DNA of 64,000 nucleotides from Rheum nobile (taxonomy: Eukaryota; Streptophyta; Magnoliopsida; Caryophyllales; Polygonaceae). The position numbers and the translations under genes are program-made. Where the stretch lies: positions 2,790,001 through 2,854,000 of the forward strand of contig WOAB01000124.1 in assembly GCA_027886185.1 (NCBI GenBank), given 5' to 3'. Position 1 is the first letter of the stretch. Each line of letters starts with the position of its first letter. This document shows positions 34,380 to 45,019 of this stretch, one piece after another. The notes beneath the pieces were generated by a model that was given only the letters and a program-made list of their open reading frames with translations, had not been told where the DNA came from and did no database searches.

Positions 34380-36890
34380 AAAAAAAATTTGGTATAGTAT
34401 ACATATGTTTAATTTGGAAGCAAAATATTGCATTTATCATTACAGATCTTGCAATTGCAAAGATGAGTGATTGCAGATTTTGGGAGCAAATAAACTTTTC
34501 AGTATAGTACAAATGTATTGTTGACTTGTTGATATTTTGGAAGCAAAATCTATTTTACTGCTATTTTCTAAGCAAAATTCAATACGGATGTATTTTGTGT
34601 TAAATTTTGGAAAGAAGGGTGATTGTAGATTTTTGAAAGTTGCCTTTAATATTTTCTGTTTAATTTTGGTATAGTGTATGGATGTTTAATTTGAAAACAA
34701 AATGTTGTTTTTATCATTGCAGATTTTGACCTTTAGTTTTGTAATAGAATAATCTTGTATATATAAGAATAAAGATTTCTACGTATCTTGTATTACTCGA
34801 AATATTAATTATATTGATTTAAAAAAAATCATGGTTAGTTGCCGCCTAATATACGTGATACGCGTGGGCGCAAGGAAAGACACCACTCTAACTCCCTTCA
34901 TTGCTCTAGAAACCGAAAATGAATAAAATGTCATGTGGTAGAAACAATGACAAGATGTCATGTGACATAAGAATGGGTGAGTTTAATAGGAGGATGTCAT
35001 ATGATTTAGAGGGATTGTGGTTTAGTAGATATATAGTAGATTAAATTTTGGAAAGAAGAATGATTGTAGATTTTCGATAGTTGTCTTTATTATTTTATGT
35101 TTATTTTTGGTATAGTGTACAAATGTTTAATTTGGAAGGAAAATGTTGCCTTATCTATGCAGATCTTGACCCTTTAGTTTTGATAATAAAATAATCATAA
35201 ATATAAGAATAATGATTTATGTAGATTTTCATTATCCGAAATATTGATTATATTGATTTTTTTTTTAAAACGAAAATGGATAAAATGCCATGTGACAGAA
35301 ACAATGACAGGATGTCATGTGGCATAAGAGGGTATGCGTTAAATAGGAGGATGTCATGTGGCTTAGAGGTATTATGGTTTAGTAGATATATAGTAGATTA
35401 AATTTTGGAAAGAATGATAATTGTAGATTTTTGAAAGTTGCCTTTATTATTTTCTGTTTAATTTTGTATAGTGTACGGACGTTTAATTTGGAAGGAAAAT
35501 GTTGCCTTTATCATTGCAGATATTGACCCTTTAGTTTTGGTAATATAATAATCTTATATATAAGAATAAAGATTTATGCACATCTTATACTACTCGAAAT
35601 ATTGATTATATTGATTTAAAAAAAACGAAAATGCATAAAATGTCATGTGAACAAAACAATGACACGATGCCATATGACTTAAGAAATGGTGAGATTAATA
35701 AGAGGATGTCATGTGGCTTAGAAAGATTGTAGTTTAGTAGATATATAGTAGATTAAATTTTGGAAAGAATGGTGATTGTAGATTTTTCTTAGTTGCATTT
35801 ATTATTTTCTGTTTAATTTTGGTATAGTGTACGAACGTTTAATTTGGAAGTAAAATGTTGCCTTTATCATTTCAGATCTTAACCATTTAGTTTTGGTAAT
35901 AGAATAATCATATATATAAGAATAAAGATTTATGCATATCTTGTATTATCAGAAAGATTGATTATATTGATTTTTAAAATAAAAAAAGTGAAAATGCATA
36001 AAATGCTATGTGACAAAAACAATGACATGATGCTATGTGGTCCAAGAAATGGTGAGTTTAATAGAAGGATGTCATGTGAGTTAGGGATTGTGGTTTAGTT
36101 GATATATAGTAGATTAACTTTTTGAAAAGAAGGGTGATTTTTGAAAACTGTCTTATTATTTTATGTTTAATTTTGGTATAGTATACGGATGCCTAATTTG
36201 GAGTTAAAATGTTGTCTTTATCATTGTAGATCTTGATCATTTAGTTTTGGCAATAGAATGATCTTATATATAAAAATAAAAAAATTTGCAAATCTTGTAT
36301 TACCCGAAATATTGATTATATTGATTTTTAAAAAAAAACTAAAATGGATAAAATGCCATGTGGTAGAAACAATGACAGAATGTCATATTGCATAAGAAGG
36401 GATGAGCTTAGTAGGATGATGTCATATGGCTTAGAGTGGTTGTGGTTTGGTAGATATGTAGTAGATTAAATTTTGGAAAAAAGTGTGATTGTAGATTTTT
36501 GAAAGTTATCTTTATTATTATTATTTTAATTTTGGTATAGTATACAAATGTTTAATTTGGAAGCAAAATGTTGCATTTATCATAGCAGATCTTGACTTTT
36601 TAGTTTTGATAATAGAATAATCATATATATATGAATAAAGATTTTTGCAGATCTTGTATTACCCGGAATAATTATTATATTTATTTAAAAAAATGAAAAT
36701 AGATAAAATGTCATGTGACATAAACAATTACAGGATGCCATGTGACATAAGAAGAGATGAGTTTAAAAGGAGGATGTCATTTGGCTTAGAAGGGTTGTGG
36801 TTTAATAGATATATAGTAGATAAAATTTTACCACGTGTCCACAAATTAACACATCATCAATTTAAATTTGTTGATTGGTGATCTCAAACT
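34380..36890. repeat. Tandem array, unit about 356 bp, six or more copies
   Basis: The marker TTAAATTTTGGAAAGAA recurs near 34597, 35042, 35398, 35754, 36113 (variant) and 36467, a spacing of about 354-359 after the first interval. Each unit also has AATGACAGGATGTCATGTGGC, GGTTTAGTAGATATATAGTA and GCAGATCTTGACC-like blocks in the same order. Units differ from each other at several percent of positions. The array ends near 36890 after CCACGTGTCCACAAATTAAC. No protein is encoded. The first interval (about 445) is longer, suggesting a small insertion. Confidence 0.85.
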
Positions 36891-38359
36891 ATGAAATATT
36901 TAATATATATGAAAGGAAATATAAATATTTTGAAAATTTTATTGAAGACAAAAATTTATAAACTTTACAATTATAATAGTATATATTATAAAGTTATTGT
37001 ATTCTATAAAAAAACAACAAAATGTTAAGCAAAATAATAATAATAATTGTATGATATAATAATGAAATTTATCAAAAAAAGTAATTGTAAATATATATAT
37101 AGTTTTTGTTGTTGATATATGATATTTTGTTATATTATACTCATGGGGAACTCGAGTTTTAAATATTAACTTCTTATAAAATGTTGCACATTGTATAATA
37201 TATTCAAGTTACAATCTATATTATGTTCAACTTATAGTATTAAAGTTGTGAACTTAGTACATTATAATATTTTCGTTATACTAAAAAAATAATTATATTA
37301 TACATATTATCACCGATTATTATATCATATAATTATTAACGTATAAAATTTGTACATGGCACAAGAATAAAATTATTTAAGGCTTTAGTCGGTATATCCA
37401 GTTAAAATAGGAGCTGGAGGTAAATGAATAACTGAAACTATAATTGAAGTTGAATGATTAATTGGATTTAAAATTGAATTTACTAGTTTAATTTTTTAAA
37501 TATAATTTGTATTTATTATTACAAGATGAAATGGTCAAAAGTAAAATTTAGATTGTTAATCTTTAATAATCTTAAAAATCACTTTAAAAAATGACCAGAA
37601 TTAAACTACATTAATCTACTATAAGCCTGATAATTTTTCAAATCAAACTCTCATTAAGTATATTAAAAACAAATCAAGTTTTAATCTCAAAAATAACTTT
37701 ACCGAACTAAGGAATCTTCAACCTTGATTTGTGTAAGATACTCTCACTCTTATGTAAATGTTTTAAAAATAATGATTAATACTTAGTGAGTTAGTGGCCG
37801 AAGATGTTGTAAGATGTAAATTTTTTTCAATTTGAAATTTGAAATCCAAACTGTCGTGAGATTATTATGTCACTTTATTATTAGTAACTTTCATTACTCT
37901 CGAGTTTCAAATTTAAAGTCTCAAGTATGCTAGGAATGTTAATTCATTATACCTTATTTACAAAAAAAAAAAAAAAATTATTCATAAATATTTATTCTTA
38001 TAGGATTTCAAGATAATTTATCACATATAGTTCATAAATTTTATATTGGAATTTGGATCTGTTAATTTTTTCCTCTCCTTATAGAGGATGATGAGTGATT
38101 AAATTGAGTAAAAAATATTTTTCCAAAACACATTCAATGACTTTTTTAATATATGTAAAAAATTCAAAAATGACAAATAAAAATGAACAGAGAGTATCTT
38201 ATAACAAACTTCACATATATTTTATCAAATTCGTCGTTATCTACGACTTTACGATCACATATTATATTTCTCCTCTCGTTGATTTTTTTAATAGGAAAAT
38301 AGTTATACTCGGATTTGGGTCAATTTAGCACTTATTTTAGGTCCATAAGTTATGGAACG
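36891..38359. other. AT-rich spacer
   Basis: No gene or element with clear ends was recognised. The sequence is very AT-rich; the 77-residue plus frame at 38095-38328 is composition-driven and lacks any known domain. Confidence 0.5.
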
Positions 38360-38376
38360 ATAGATGTTTGAGCCCA

Positions 38377-39087
38377 TCAAAACAAGCTTGGCGATATTTT
38401 CAAGACTGGACAGTATCCACTAACATTACTAAGCCTTCAACCATTAGGCAAAATCGTGCACTTCTTACAAACCAGACTTGAAAAAAAAACGACCGGGTAA
38501 AAAAAATAAACTTTGATAGCTCCAGGAAAACCGATGACACCTCCCACTTTGGATACATCTTGCGAGGTCCAAATGGGAAAGTGATGGCTTTCTATCGAGA
38601 GCAAATTCCATCTACTTTAGTTCTTCGTTGTGAAGCATTGTCAACACTTTATGGTGTTCAAACTACTATTAGCCTCAATATCAAACAACTAATTATCGAA
38701 TGAGATAATTTAGTAGTTATTAACTCTATTCGAGGAATCTGAAAATTTTATTGGGAAATACACTCTATTATTATGGATATTTGTTCTTTGCTTTCGTCTT
38801 TTGATTCTTTTCAGGTCTTTCACTGCTTCTGCGAGGCTAATCGATCATCAGATTTCTTGGCAACGCACCATATTATGTCTTATGCTCTCCATCAATTCCA
38901 GCAGCTCCATTCCCCAAACAATGATAATCGTCTTACTCGCCCCCTTCTTAGTGATAGATATGAGTTCTTACAACTGAACTCTACCTTTAATTTTTTCGGT
39001 ACTCAACTTGTAAAGATCATCCATTCAGATAATTTAGGACAACCTTCCTGTTAGAAGGGTCCTAATGTTTGCCTCTTATTAAAAAAA
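38377..39087 (+). mobile_element. 5'-truncated LINE, RNase H domain with stops
   Basis: The plus strand encodes a decayed RNase H-like (RVT_3) domain typical of plant L1 elements: HFGYILRGPNGKVMAFY, LRCEALSTLYGVQ, then in-frame stops near 38701 and 38741, then SFQVFHCFCEANRSSDFLA. It ends in a short A run (39081-39088). Flanking copies of ATAGATGTTTGA(G/A)CCCA at 38360-38376 and 39088-39104 (one mismatch) form a 17-bp target duplication, so the borders are well fixed. Confidence 0.86.
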
Positions 39088-39552
39088 ATAGATGTTTGAA
39101 CCCAAATGAACATGAATTTGAAGCTATCTTTTCCCAAGAGAGAGTCAACAATGAGACAAATCACACATGATTTTATTGCTGGCTAAATGGGCTAAGCTGT
39201 ATTTTCTTGGTAAAATGGGAAACCCATCCCTACAGCGGAGAGACTGGGCCAACCAAATTTACTAGGTACAATGGAAACACAAATATAACTTGATTGTGTC
39301 ATTTAATTAAATGTGTAATTATTAATTATGAAGTGAGATCATTTATGGAGATATTTAATTCGGTGATTTTAGGTAGTCACAATATTTTGCTAGAAACCAA
39401 CTATGATTTATAGACTATATGTTATAAAGTTTATTGTTATTATTATCGGGTCCTACGATATCACACCCTTAGAGTTTATGGGCTGGATCAAACCGAACTG
39501 AAAGCCCATGTTAGACATGGGATTTCGGCCCATGTGGTTTATATTTTTAAAT

Positions 39553-39678
39553 TAGTATGAGGAGAATGATCCAGCCCATAAGTGATGGATATAATCCATC
39601 ACTTATGATAAGATAAGATCTTATATATGAAGTGGGGTCTTTTTATTTCCAAAACAAACAATTGTTTCCAAAACAAAC

Positions 39679-39713
<35 letters not shown>

Positions 39714-39856
39714 ATCTTATCTTATCATAAGTGATGGATTATATATATAATTGTTTGTTTTGGAAACAAAAAGATAACACAATTTACTCCTCCTAAAAAG
39801 AATGTGCACGACTGGACTGTGAATTAGTTCACAAGAGAATCATTCTCCTCATACTA
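39553..39856. mobile_element. MITE with 18-bp TIRs and internal palindromes
   Basis: Ends TAGTATGAGGAGAATGAT (39553) and its inverted match at 39839-39856. Inside, CCATCACTTATGATAAGATA and its inverse flank an (AT)n run (39684-39711), so most of the element can fold on itself. No coding capacity and no certain target duplication. Confidence 0.7.
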
Positions 39857-39859
39857 CAA

Positions 39860-40177
39860 TTGTTCACGGCCGAACATTTGTACCCGACAATGTTGGAAGT
39901 TGTAAGTATAGCTCATTCCACACTTGCAGGATCCCCTATTAGTGGCAACAACAAACTCATAGAACCAGTCAAAGTGGAAGGGTCGCCACCAGTTTCAAAT
40001 CTCAAGAGAGGACTCCATGACAAGGATCACCCTCCACAAAACACGAGGAAACGCCCTCCACCAGTTTCTGATGATGCAGGTGCCTCCTCCAGCGGCCAAA
40101 AATCAGGGACTGACAAAGGAAAGAAAGTTTCTCGTGGCAAGATGCTCAAGAAGTTCTTCTGTTTCCTCGCCTTTTAA
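39860..40177 (+). CDS. Unidentified ORF, possible gene fragment (105 aa)
   Basis: This frame has balanced composition, unlike the AT-rich surroundings: LYPTMLEVVSIAHSTLAGSP, then EGSPPVSNLKRGLHDKDH, a Pro/Arg and Ser/Gly-rich stretch (RKRPPPVSDDAGASSSGQKS) and a lysine-rich end (KGKKVSRGKMLKKFF). It looks like real, mostly disordered coding sequence, but I cannot name a family. It starts four bases after a MITE and lies just before MULE-related DNA, so it may be a truncated or captured exon. Confidence 0.35.
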   Translation: MFTAEHLYPTMLEVVSIAHSTLAGSPISGNNKLIEPVKVEGSPPVSNLKRGLHDKDHPPQNTRKRPPPVSDDAGASSSGQKSGTDKGKKVSRGKMLKKFFCFLAF

Positions 40178-40232
40178 GACAGTAAGCCCCTCAAGTGTAT
40201 CAGGTCTTGCATATATAGCCAACTGTATATAG

Positions 40233-40480
40233 TTAGACTTTTTCAGAGAGACGGATACGCGAGGTACAAGAAATTGGCGAAGGCGAGGCCGAGAGCGGCG
40301 TCGCCGAGGAACTCCAGCCGTCCGTACGACGACGATACGGTGGAAGAAGAGGGGCGAGGCCGAGAGCGGCGTCGCCGATGAACTCCAGTCGATTGCGGAA
40401 ACTGTAATTCAAGGCTCCATCTCTGGCCCTCGCTCCGCCTCCTTCGTCGTCGGCACCGTCCGCGGTCGGAAGGGAGCACA
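40233..40480 (-). pseudogene. Duplicated fragment of an RNase III domain gene
   Basis: On the minus strand, two similar frames read YSFRNRLEFIGDAALGLA (about 40417-40360) and GRLEFLGDAALGLAFANFLY (about 40325-40260). Both match the RNase III signature LEFLGDAxLxL, with the acidic residues that bind the catalytic metal. The same stretch thus appears twice about 80 bases apart, in different reading frames, as an internal tandem duplication. The rest of an RNase III protein is missing. It is probably a captured piece of a plant RNase III-like gene; the exact source is unknown. Confidence 0.65.
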
Positions 40481-40801
40481 ACGACGGCGGTGGTCGGAAG
40501 AAACGGCTGCCTTCGGGGGAGACGGAAGCAGAGGAGGGAGACGAGGAAAGGTTTAAGATTTGGGATTGATTAGGGTTAATATTTGGGATTGATTAATAAG
40601 ATTAAGATTTTTTTTAACTTTTCTTTTCAAAAGTTTTAATGATTTATCTGATTTTTCTATTTTAAAAAAAAGTTAAATTTCACCCTTAACAATAACAAAA
40701 ACATCAGAAATGTACAAAAAATTCATACTTTTGCAATACTTTTCAAAATATGGGTTTTTTGCAAGTTGGTATTGAAAAGTTGGTATTCTTGCAATTGCGC
40801 C
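40233..40801. mobile_element. Right part of a second MULE related to 24982-30394
   Basis: The last 240 bases (about 40560-40801), read inverted, begin GGCGCAATTGCAAGAATACC and match the left TIR of the 5.4-kb MULE closely over 200 bases (shared TTGAAAAGTATTG and AATTTTTTGTAC motifs). Next to it is GC-rich DNA with an RNase III gene piece. About 45 bases (CAAGGCTCCATCTCTGGCCC and on, 40413-40457) also occur at 25418-25463 in the first MULE. A left TIR and matching 9-bp duplication were not found, so the left border is unknown. Confidence 0.72.
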
Positions 40802-40956
40802 TAAAGATTTATTATCATATTTATCTAAATTTCAATTATATTGTCACTTATTAGAATAAAAAATCACTTTAAAAATTGTAAAATTAATAAGTTTTTAATA
40901 ATTAAGAAATATTAATATAACATTTTACTCCGGCAGGAAACAAAACTAGTGTAGTT

Positions 40957-41228
40957 TTTTTTTTTTTTTGGGTCAAAAAGGCCGAGGCCCTGCAAGCTAT
41001 ATATAATCAAACTAGAAGAGGGGGCGAAACCCCAGAATACAAATTGTCTGAAACAAGGAAATGCGAAATGCAGTGCGAAATACTAGAAAACGAAGTAAAT
41101 TTAGCAGAGAGGGAAAAATACAATTGTGCGAACCCATCAACCACCGTATTGTTGCAACGACTCGTATGATGAACAAGGAACTCCGGACCCCCCAAGTCGA
41201 GAAGTCGCCAACAGCGACAGATGATATA
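40957..41228 (-). mobile_element. Short 5'-truncated LINE tail
   Basis: The minus strand ends in a poly-A run (plus-strand T run 40955-40969) after a 3' leader and the end of an RNase H-like frame (LGGPEFLVHHTSRCNNTVVD, GFAQL). Identical flanks AAAACTAGTGTAGTT lie at 40942-40956 and 41229-41243, a 15-bp target duplication. Only about 270 bases were inserted. Confidence 0.85.
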
Positions 41229-41243
41229 AAAACTAGTGTAGTT

Positions 41244-42410
41244 AAAATATGGATAATTTGCAAATCTTTGTTGCCCTTCGTAATGTTTCGTGGTAATCAT
41301 GCGGTGCCAAAGCTCGTGACTATAGTGCGGAATTTCCAAAAAATTAAAGTTATTATGAATTCAGTTATATGAACTAGCTTAATTTCCGTGCAAGATTAAT
41401 TTTCGTATTTTATATAAATTTGATGTATAATTTGCATAATAATTGTCATATTATAATAAAATACTAATTAAAAATAACTAAAAAGTTAATAGATATGTGT
41501 TATAAAAAATTTATAAATTCCTTATACATTTTTCTCTTCAAGTTGAGTAGAGACATTATGGCATAAGTTGAGAGAAAATGTTTACTTAAATTATTATAAC
41601 TTTTGAATGAGTAACTCTCATCTTTATTTTTTATCACAATTGTGGTCTTATTTTCAACCACAATAAGAAGATTAGAAATAAAATGATTGTGTTTGAAAAG
41701 GTTGAAAGTTTTTTTTATATATATGATTAAGGATTTTATCTTAGTTTTTATACTTTACTTATAGTTATTAAATCAAATTATAAAAATAGTATTTTAGAAA
41801 AGAAAGAAGATATGGATTTGATTTAATTTATAAAATGATTTGATTTATAATCTTTCAAGATTTAGGAAACAAATCTTGAAATATATTTATATTTAATTGA
41901 GAAAAATGAAAAAAGAGAAAAAAATAACCTATGTCAATATTATTGTGAGAGTACCATGTGACGTAGTGAGATTCTAATTTAGTATATATATAATAAAATA
42001 TAATAAATTCTTGTCAGATTCGATATTTATTAAGGTTTCATGTAAAACATTTACGAGTTGAACCCATTATTCTTGATTTTGATGGTTGGGCGGGGCGGGT
42101 CATGACATGCATTTCTAAGAATATTTACCTTAGCAAACAATACATTACTGTAAGAGGGTAAAAATCAAAGCTAGATTATTGAGAGGCTAGAAGTGCCAAT
42201 TTCCACTCTCTACTTTAACCAATTACCACACTATTCCGTGGTTCCTGGTTATTATCTATGCTTCACCAAATTTATTCTTCATAAGTTCTGCTCCAAATAA
42301 AATCTCTCAAACCCCAATAAATTAGAATTCAAGACAATGTCCAATACAACAAGCACTACAACAGAGCAAAAGCTGAGATTCTCATACCTATTGATCATAC
42401 GTTAAGCAAT
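41244..42410. other. AT-rich spacer and probable 3' region of the PPR gene
   Basis: No gene is seen. The part near 42180-42410 likely holds the PPR transcript's 3' UTR. Around 41950-41990 there is a TTTAGTATATATATAATA stretch similar to motifs in the 356-bp array. Confidence 0.45.
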
Positions 42411-44291
42411 TCACCAGTAGTCATTGCACGAACATTTCCCATCTTTCATGTGGTGAAACCTTTTGGCATCTCTCATGACAAGCTCTCTTCCAACAAGCTT
42501 CGACACGATCTTCAACGCGTTGTGGCAATCGACACAAACCCGTAAATTCTTGATGATTCGAATAGGCGAACGAGCCGAGCTGGTGATGAGTCCATATGCA
42601 GTAGCAAGTCTTTCACTGTGAGCCATCAGCGCTTCCGCTTTCCCCTCTTCGTCAATGTCATGGAGAACAAATCTGCAGTCTGGCACATAACCTGCTTCCT
42701 TCATCTGCTCTTTCATTCCCCTCAACAACGCGTATATCTTTTCGTTTTCCGGGTGGGATTTATCTCCTGCCCTATATTCATGGATCTTGCTTCTTCGTTC
42801 CAAGGAAGTTTGAGCAGATTTCTTCTTCTCCTTTGACAGATCAGAAGCTTTGACCGGTACCAGACCGCCTTTCGTTTCCTTTGTCAAGCGAGAGGGATCC
42901 AATTGCTCAACAATCCCGGCACAACGATCCCCAAGCTCAGTGTTCCCTTGAACTCTACAAAGATCCATCAAGGCTTCCCAAACGTCTACACTCGGTTCAA
43001 CTGGCATACGTTCAATGAACTCCAGAGCTTCATCCAAATAACCGCAACTTCCCAGCATGTTCACTATGCTCACGTAATGCTTCATGGTCGGAACAATGCC
43101 ATACACTTTGCTCATTGACTCAAAATGTAGCATGCCTTCAACGACATCGCCTATTACAGCACACGCATTGAACACTGCTATAAACATTTGACTGTCGGAT
43201 TTCAGACCTGCTTCCTTGAAGCGTGTAAACGTATTAATAGCTTCCTCTCCAAGACCATTTCGTGCATACCCGCTTATCATACTGTCCCAACTTGTCAAAT
43301 TGCGGTCCAACATCTTACTAAAGACGGTATATGCATCATCCATCGATCCACATCTTGCATACATCTGCAAGATCTTATTGTAAGTGCTGACTCTAAGTGG
43401 AGATAATGATTTTACAAGATGCTCATGAATCGATTTTGCTTCTTCTAGTGCTTCTTCATCTTTGCATATCTTCATTAGATCCAAATACCGTGGCAAATCT
43501 ACAGCAACCCCTTGCTTCTCCAATAGAATCAATACCTCTACAGCTTCTTTGATCTTCCCGTCCTGACAATAGGTATCTAAATCCTCCAGAGTGCCATGAG
43601 ATGAGTTATCATCAGATGATTGCACTTCAGGCATAACGTTGCCTGGTCCTTGGAAAGGCATCGTAGCATTCTGAACATAATTTCCAGACTGATAATCACC
43701 GTAAATTTGCTGAGGCATTGTATTTCCCACACCAGTTCCATTAGCACTATAGTTACCCTGAGTATGACTGGAATAAGGAGTACCTGTACTAGCTAATCCT
43801 ACATTTTGTTGATCCCGAAAACCACCGTGTTGAAAAGAATCATATGAGTTTTGTGATGGTATCCCAGATTGCCAAGAAGAACTACCTGCCCCGTAAGCCA
43901 AATGCCCACTTGAACCGTGCCCAATTCCACCATAGTAATGATCACCAAAATCACTCCTTTGCCCATCAACCTTATGTGGATTATCAGCCCCGTAAACCCC
44001 ACTAGAGATCTGCTGAGACGATTCATTGTAATATCCATTTTGCATATATTGATTCTGATGATTTACAGTCGTACCACCAAAACCTCCACCAGAAACCCCA
44101 AAATCACCTGAGTATTGTTGAGAATTCAAGGGGTTCTCAGGGTTGCTATGTCCATTCGAATGGAAATCCAATCTCTCCTCAGCAGCCCAAGTGTTTAGAT
44201 TATTGAGCAAGACGAGGGATTTCAACGGATTTACCTTATTCAGAGTGCATAGAGAGCTGATTGCAATAACCGCTGCCTTCTTCCTGGCCAT
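42411..44291 (-). CDS. DYW-type pentatricopeptide repeat protein (RNA editing factor)
   Basis: A single uninterrupted coding exon of 626 residues. Order: short N-terminal region with basic and hydrophobic residues compatible with organelle import; a Gly/Ser/Gln/Asn/Tyr-rich low-complexity stretch (about residues 45-235); only about four or five PPR units (from EDLDTYCQDGKIKEAVEVL to about residue 450); E/E+ and PG-box region (AGDKSHPENEKIYALL); and a C-terminal DYW domain ending CNDYW. The deaminase motifs are complete: HSE (His558, Glu560), CVDCH (Cys586, Cys589) and CSC near the end. DYW proteins convert C to U in mitochondrial or plastid transcripts. The few repeats and long disordered N-terminus resemble the MEF8/MEF8S/DYW2 group rather than long site-specific factors; that is inference. 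The first in-frame ATG (44363) was not used: a probable 5' leader intron (44313-44671) removes it. Confidence 0.9.
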   Translation of the reverse strand: MARKKAAVIAISSLCTLNKVNPLKSLVLLNNLNTWAAEERLDFHSNGHSNPENPLNSQQYSGDFGVSGGGFGGTTVNHQNQYMQNGYYNESSQQISSGVYGADNPHKVDGQRSDFGDHYYGGIGHGSSGHLAYGAGSSSWQSGIPSQNSYDSFQHGGFRDQQNVGLASTGTPYSSHTQGNYSANGTGVGNTMPQQIYGDYQSGNYVQNATMPFQGPGNVMPEVQSSDDNSSHGTLEDLDTYCQDGKIKEAVEVLILLEKQGVAVDLPRYLDLMKICKDEEALEEAKSIHEHLVKSLSPLRVSTYNKILQMYARCGSMDDAYTVFSKMLDRNLTSWDSMISGYARNGLGEEAINTFTRFKEAGLKSDSQMFIAVFNACAVIGDVVEGMLHFESMSKVYGIVPTMKHYVSIVNMLGSCGYLDEALEFIERMPVEPSVDVWEALMDLCRVQGNTELGDRCAGIVEQLDPSRLTKETKGGLVPVKASDLSKEKKKSAQTSLERRSKIHEYRAGDKSHPENEKIYALLRGMKEQMKEAGYVPDCRFVLHDIDEEGKAEALMAHSERLATAYGLITSSARSPIRIIKNLRVCVDCHNALKIVSKLVGRELVMRDAKRFHHMKDGKCSCNDYW

Positions 44292-44312
44292 TTCCTCTGA
44301 CTCAGACCTTAT

Positions 44313-44671
44313 CTGCGTTGGCCGCAGTTTTGTGTCAAAACTCAAAAGAAAATCATGCAGCAATAAAAAAATTAAGCTGTCTCCAAAACCTATTTAAAGT
44401 AAATCATGCCAACTACAACTGAAATTGTGTACCAAGAATAGTTTGACATTGCTGATTTGTGACAAGAAAATCAACGAATAGAATCCATTACAGTACCCCC
44501 TAAACCAATCAGCTCCTCAATTAATTTACACAAACAAGCCCTAATCCAACTTCTCATCGATTAATTTTCCAAGGATTTGGAGAATTTTAAACACGCAGCA
44601 TAGAGGAAAGACATAAACAATTACAATTAAGGTAAAAACTGGAAGATTAGTGAAAAGGAGGGAGCGAATAC
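44313..44671 (-). other. Probable 5' UTR intron of the PPR-DYW gene
   Basis: Minus-strand donor GCAG|GTATTCGC at 44671 and acceptor CAACGCAG|ATAAGG at 44313, with pyrimidine-rich sequence upstream of the acceptor, fit a leader intron ending 21 bases before the ATG at 44291. It is inferred from signals only. Confidence 0.5.
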
Positions 44672-45019
44672 CTGCTAATCAGAGGAGGCAGAAGAAGAAG
44701 AGAGGGGGAAAATGGCGGAAGCGGCGCTGAGCACCGCCAATCGGGGAGGTTTATCTGGGGTTTTGGTTTGGAGTCTGTAGGGCTTTTGCGATGGGAGCTG
44801 TTCGCAAGTTTTTTTTGGTTTTCGGTTTGAAGTTCCGTGATTTTTCTTTACAAAATCCGATTTAGTACTTAACGTGGACAACTCGGATTCGGGTTTGGAT
44901 ACGGAACGGGTCTGAAGCGGGTTATATTATTTTCATGTCCGATTACGGCTTACAAGGGCCGGATCCGGGATCAAATAGTATTTTCCGCCCGTGATTAACG
45001 AATGTATATATCTCTTTCC

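Noticed and set aside
34380..36890. CRISPR-like or gene array interpretation of regular repeats
   Set aside because: Units are about 356 bp, contiguous, without unique spacers or ORFs, in a plant genome; it is a tandem satellite-like array.
44292..44363. Extended N-terminus of the PPR protein starting at 44363
   Set aside because: Splice signals at 44671 and 44313 suggest that this stretch is mostly intron; MARKKAAVIAIS at 44291 is a more plausible start.
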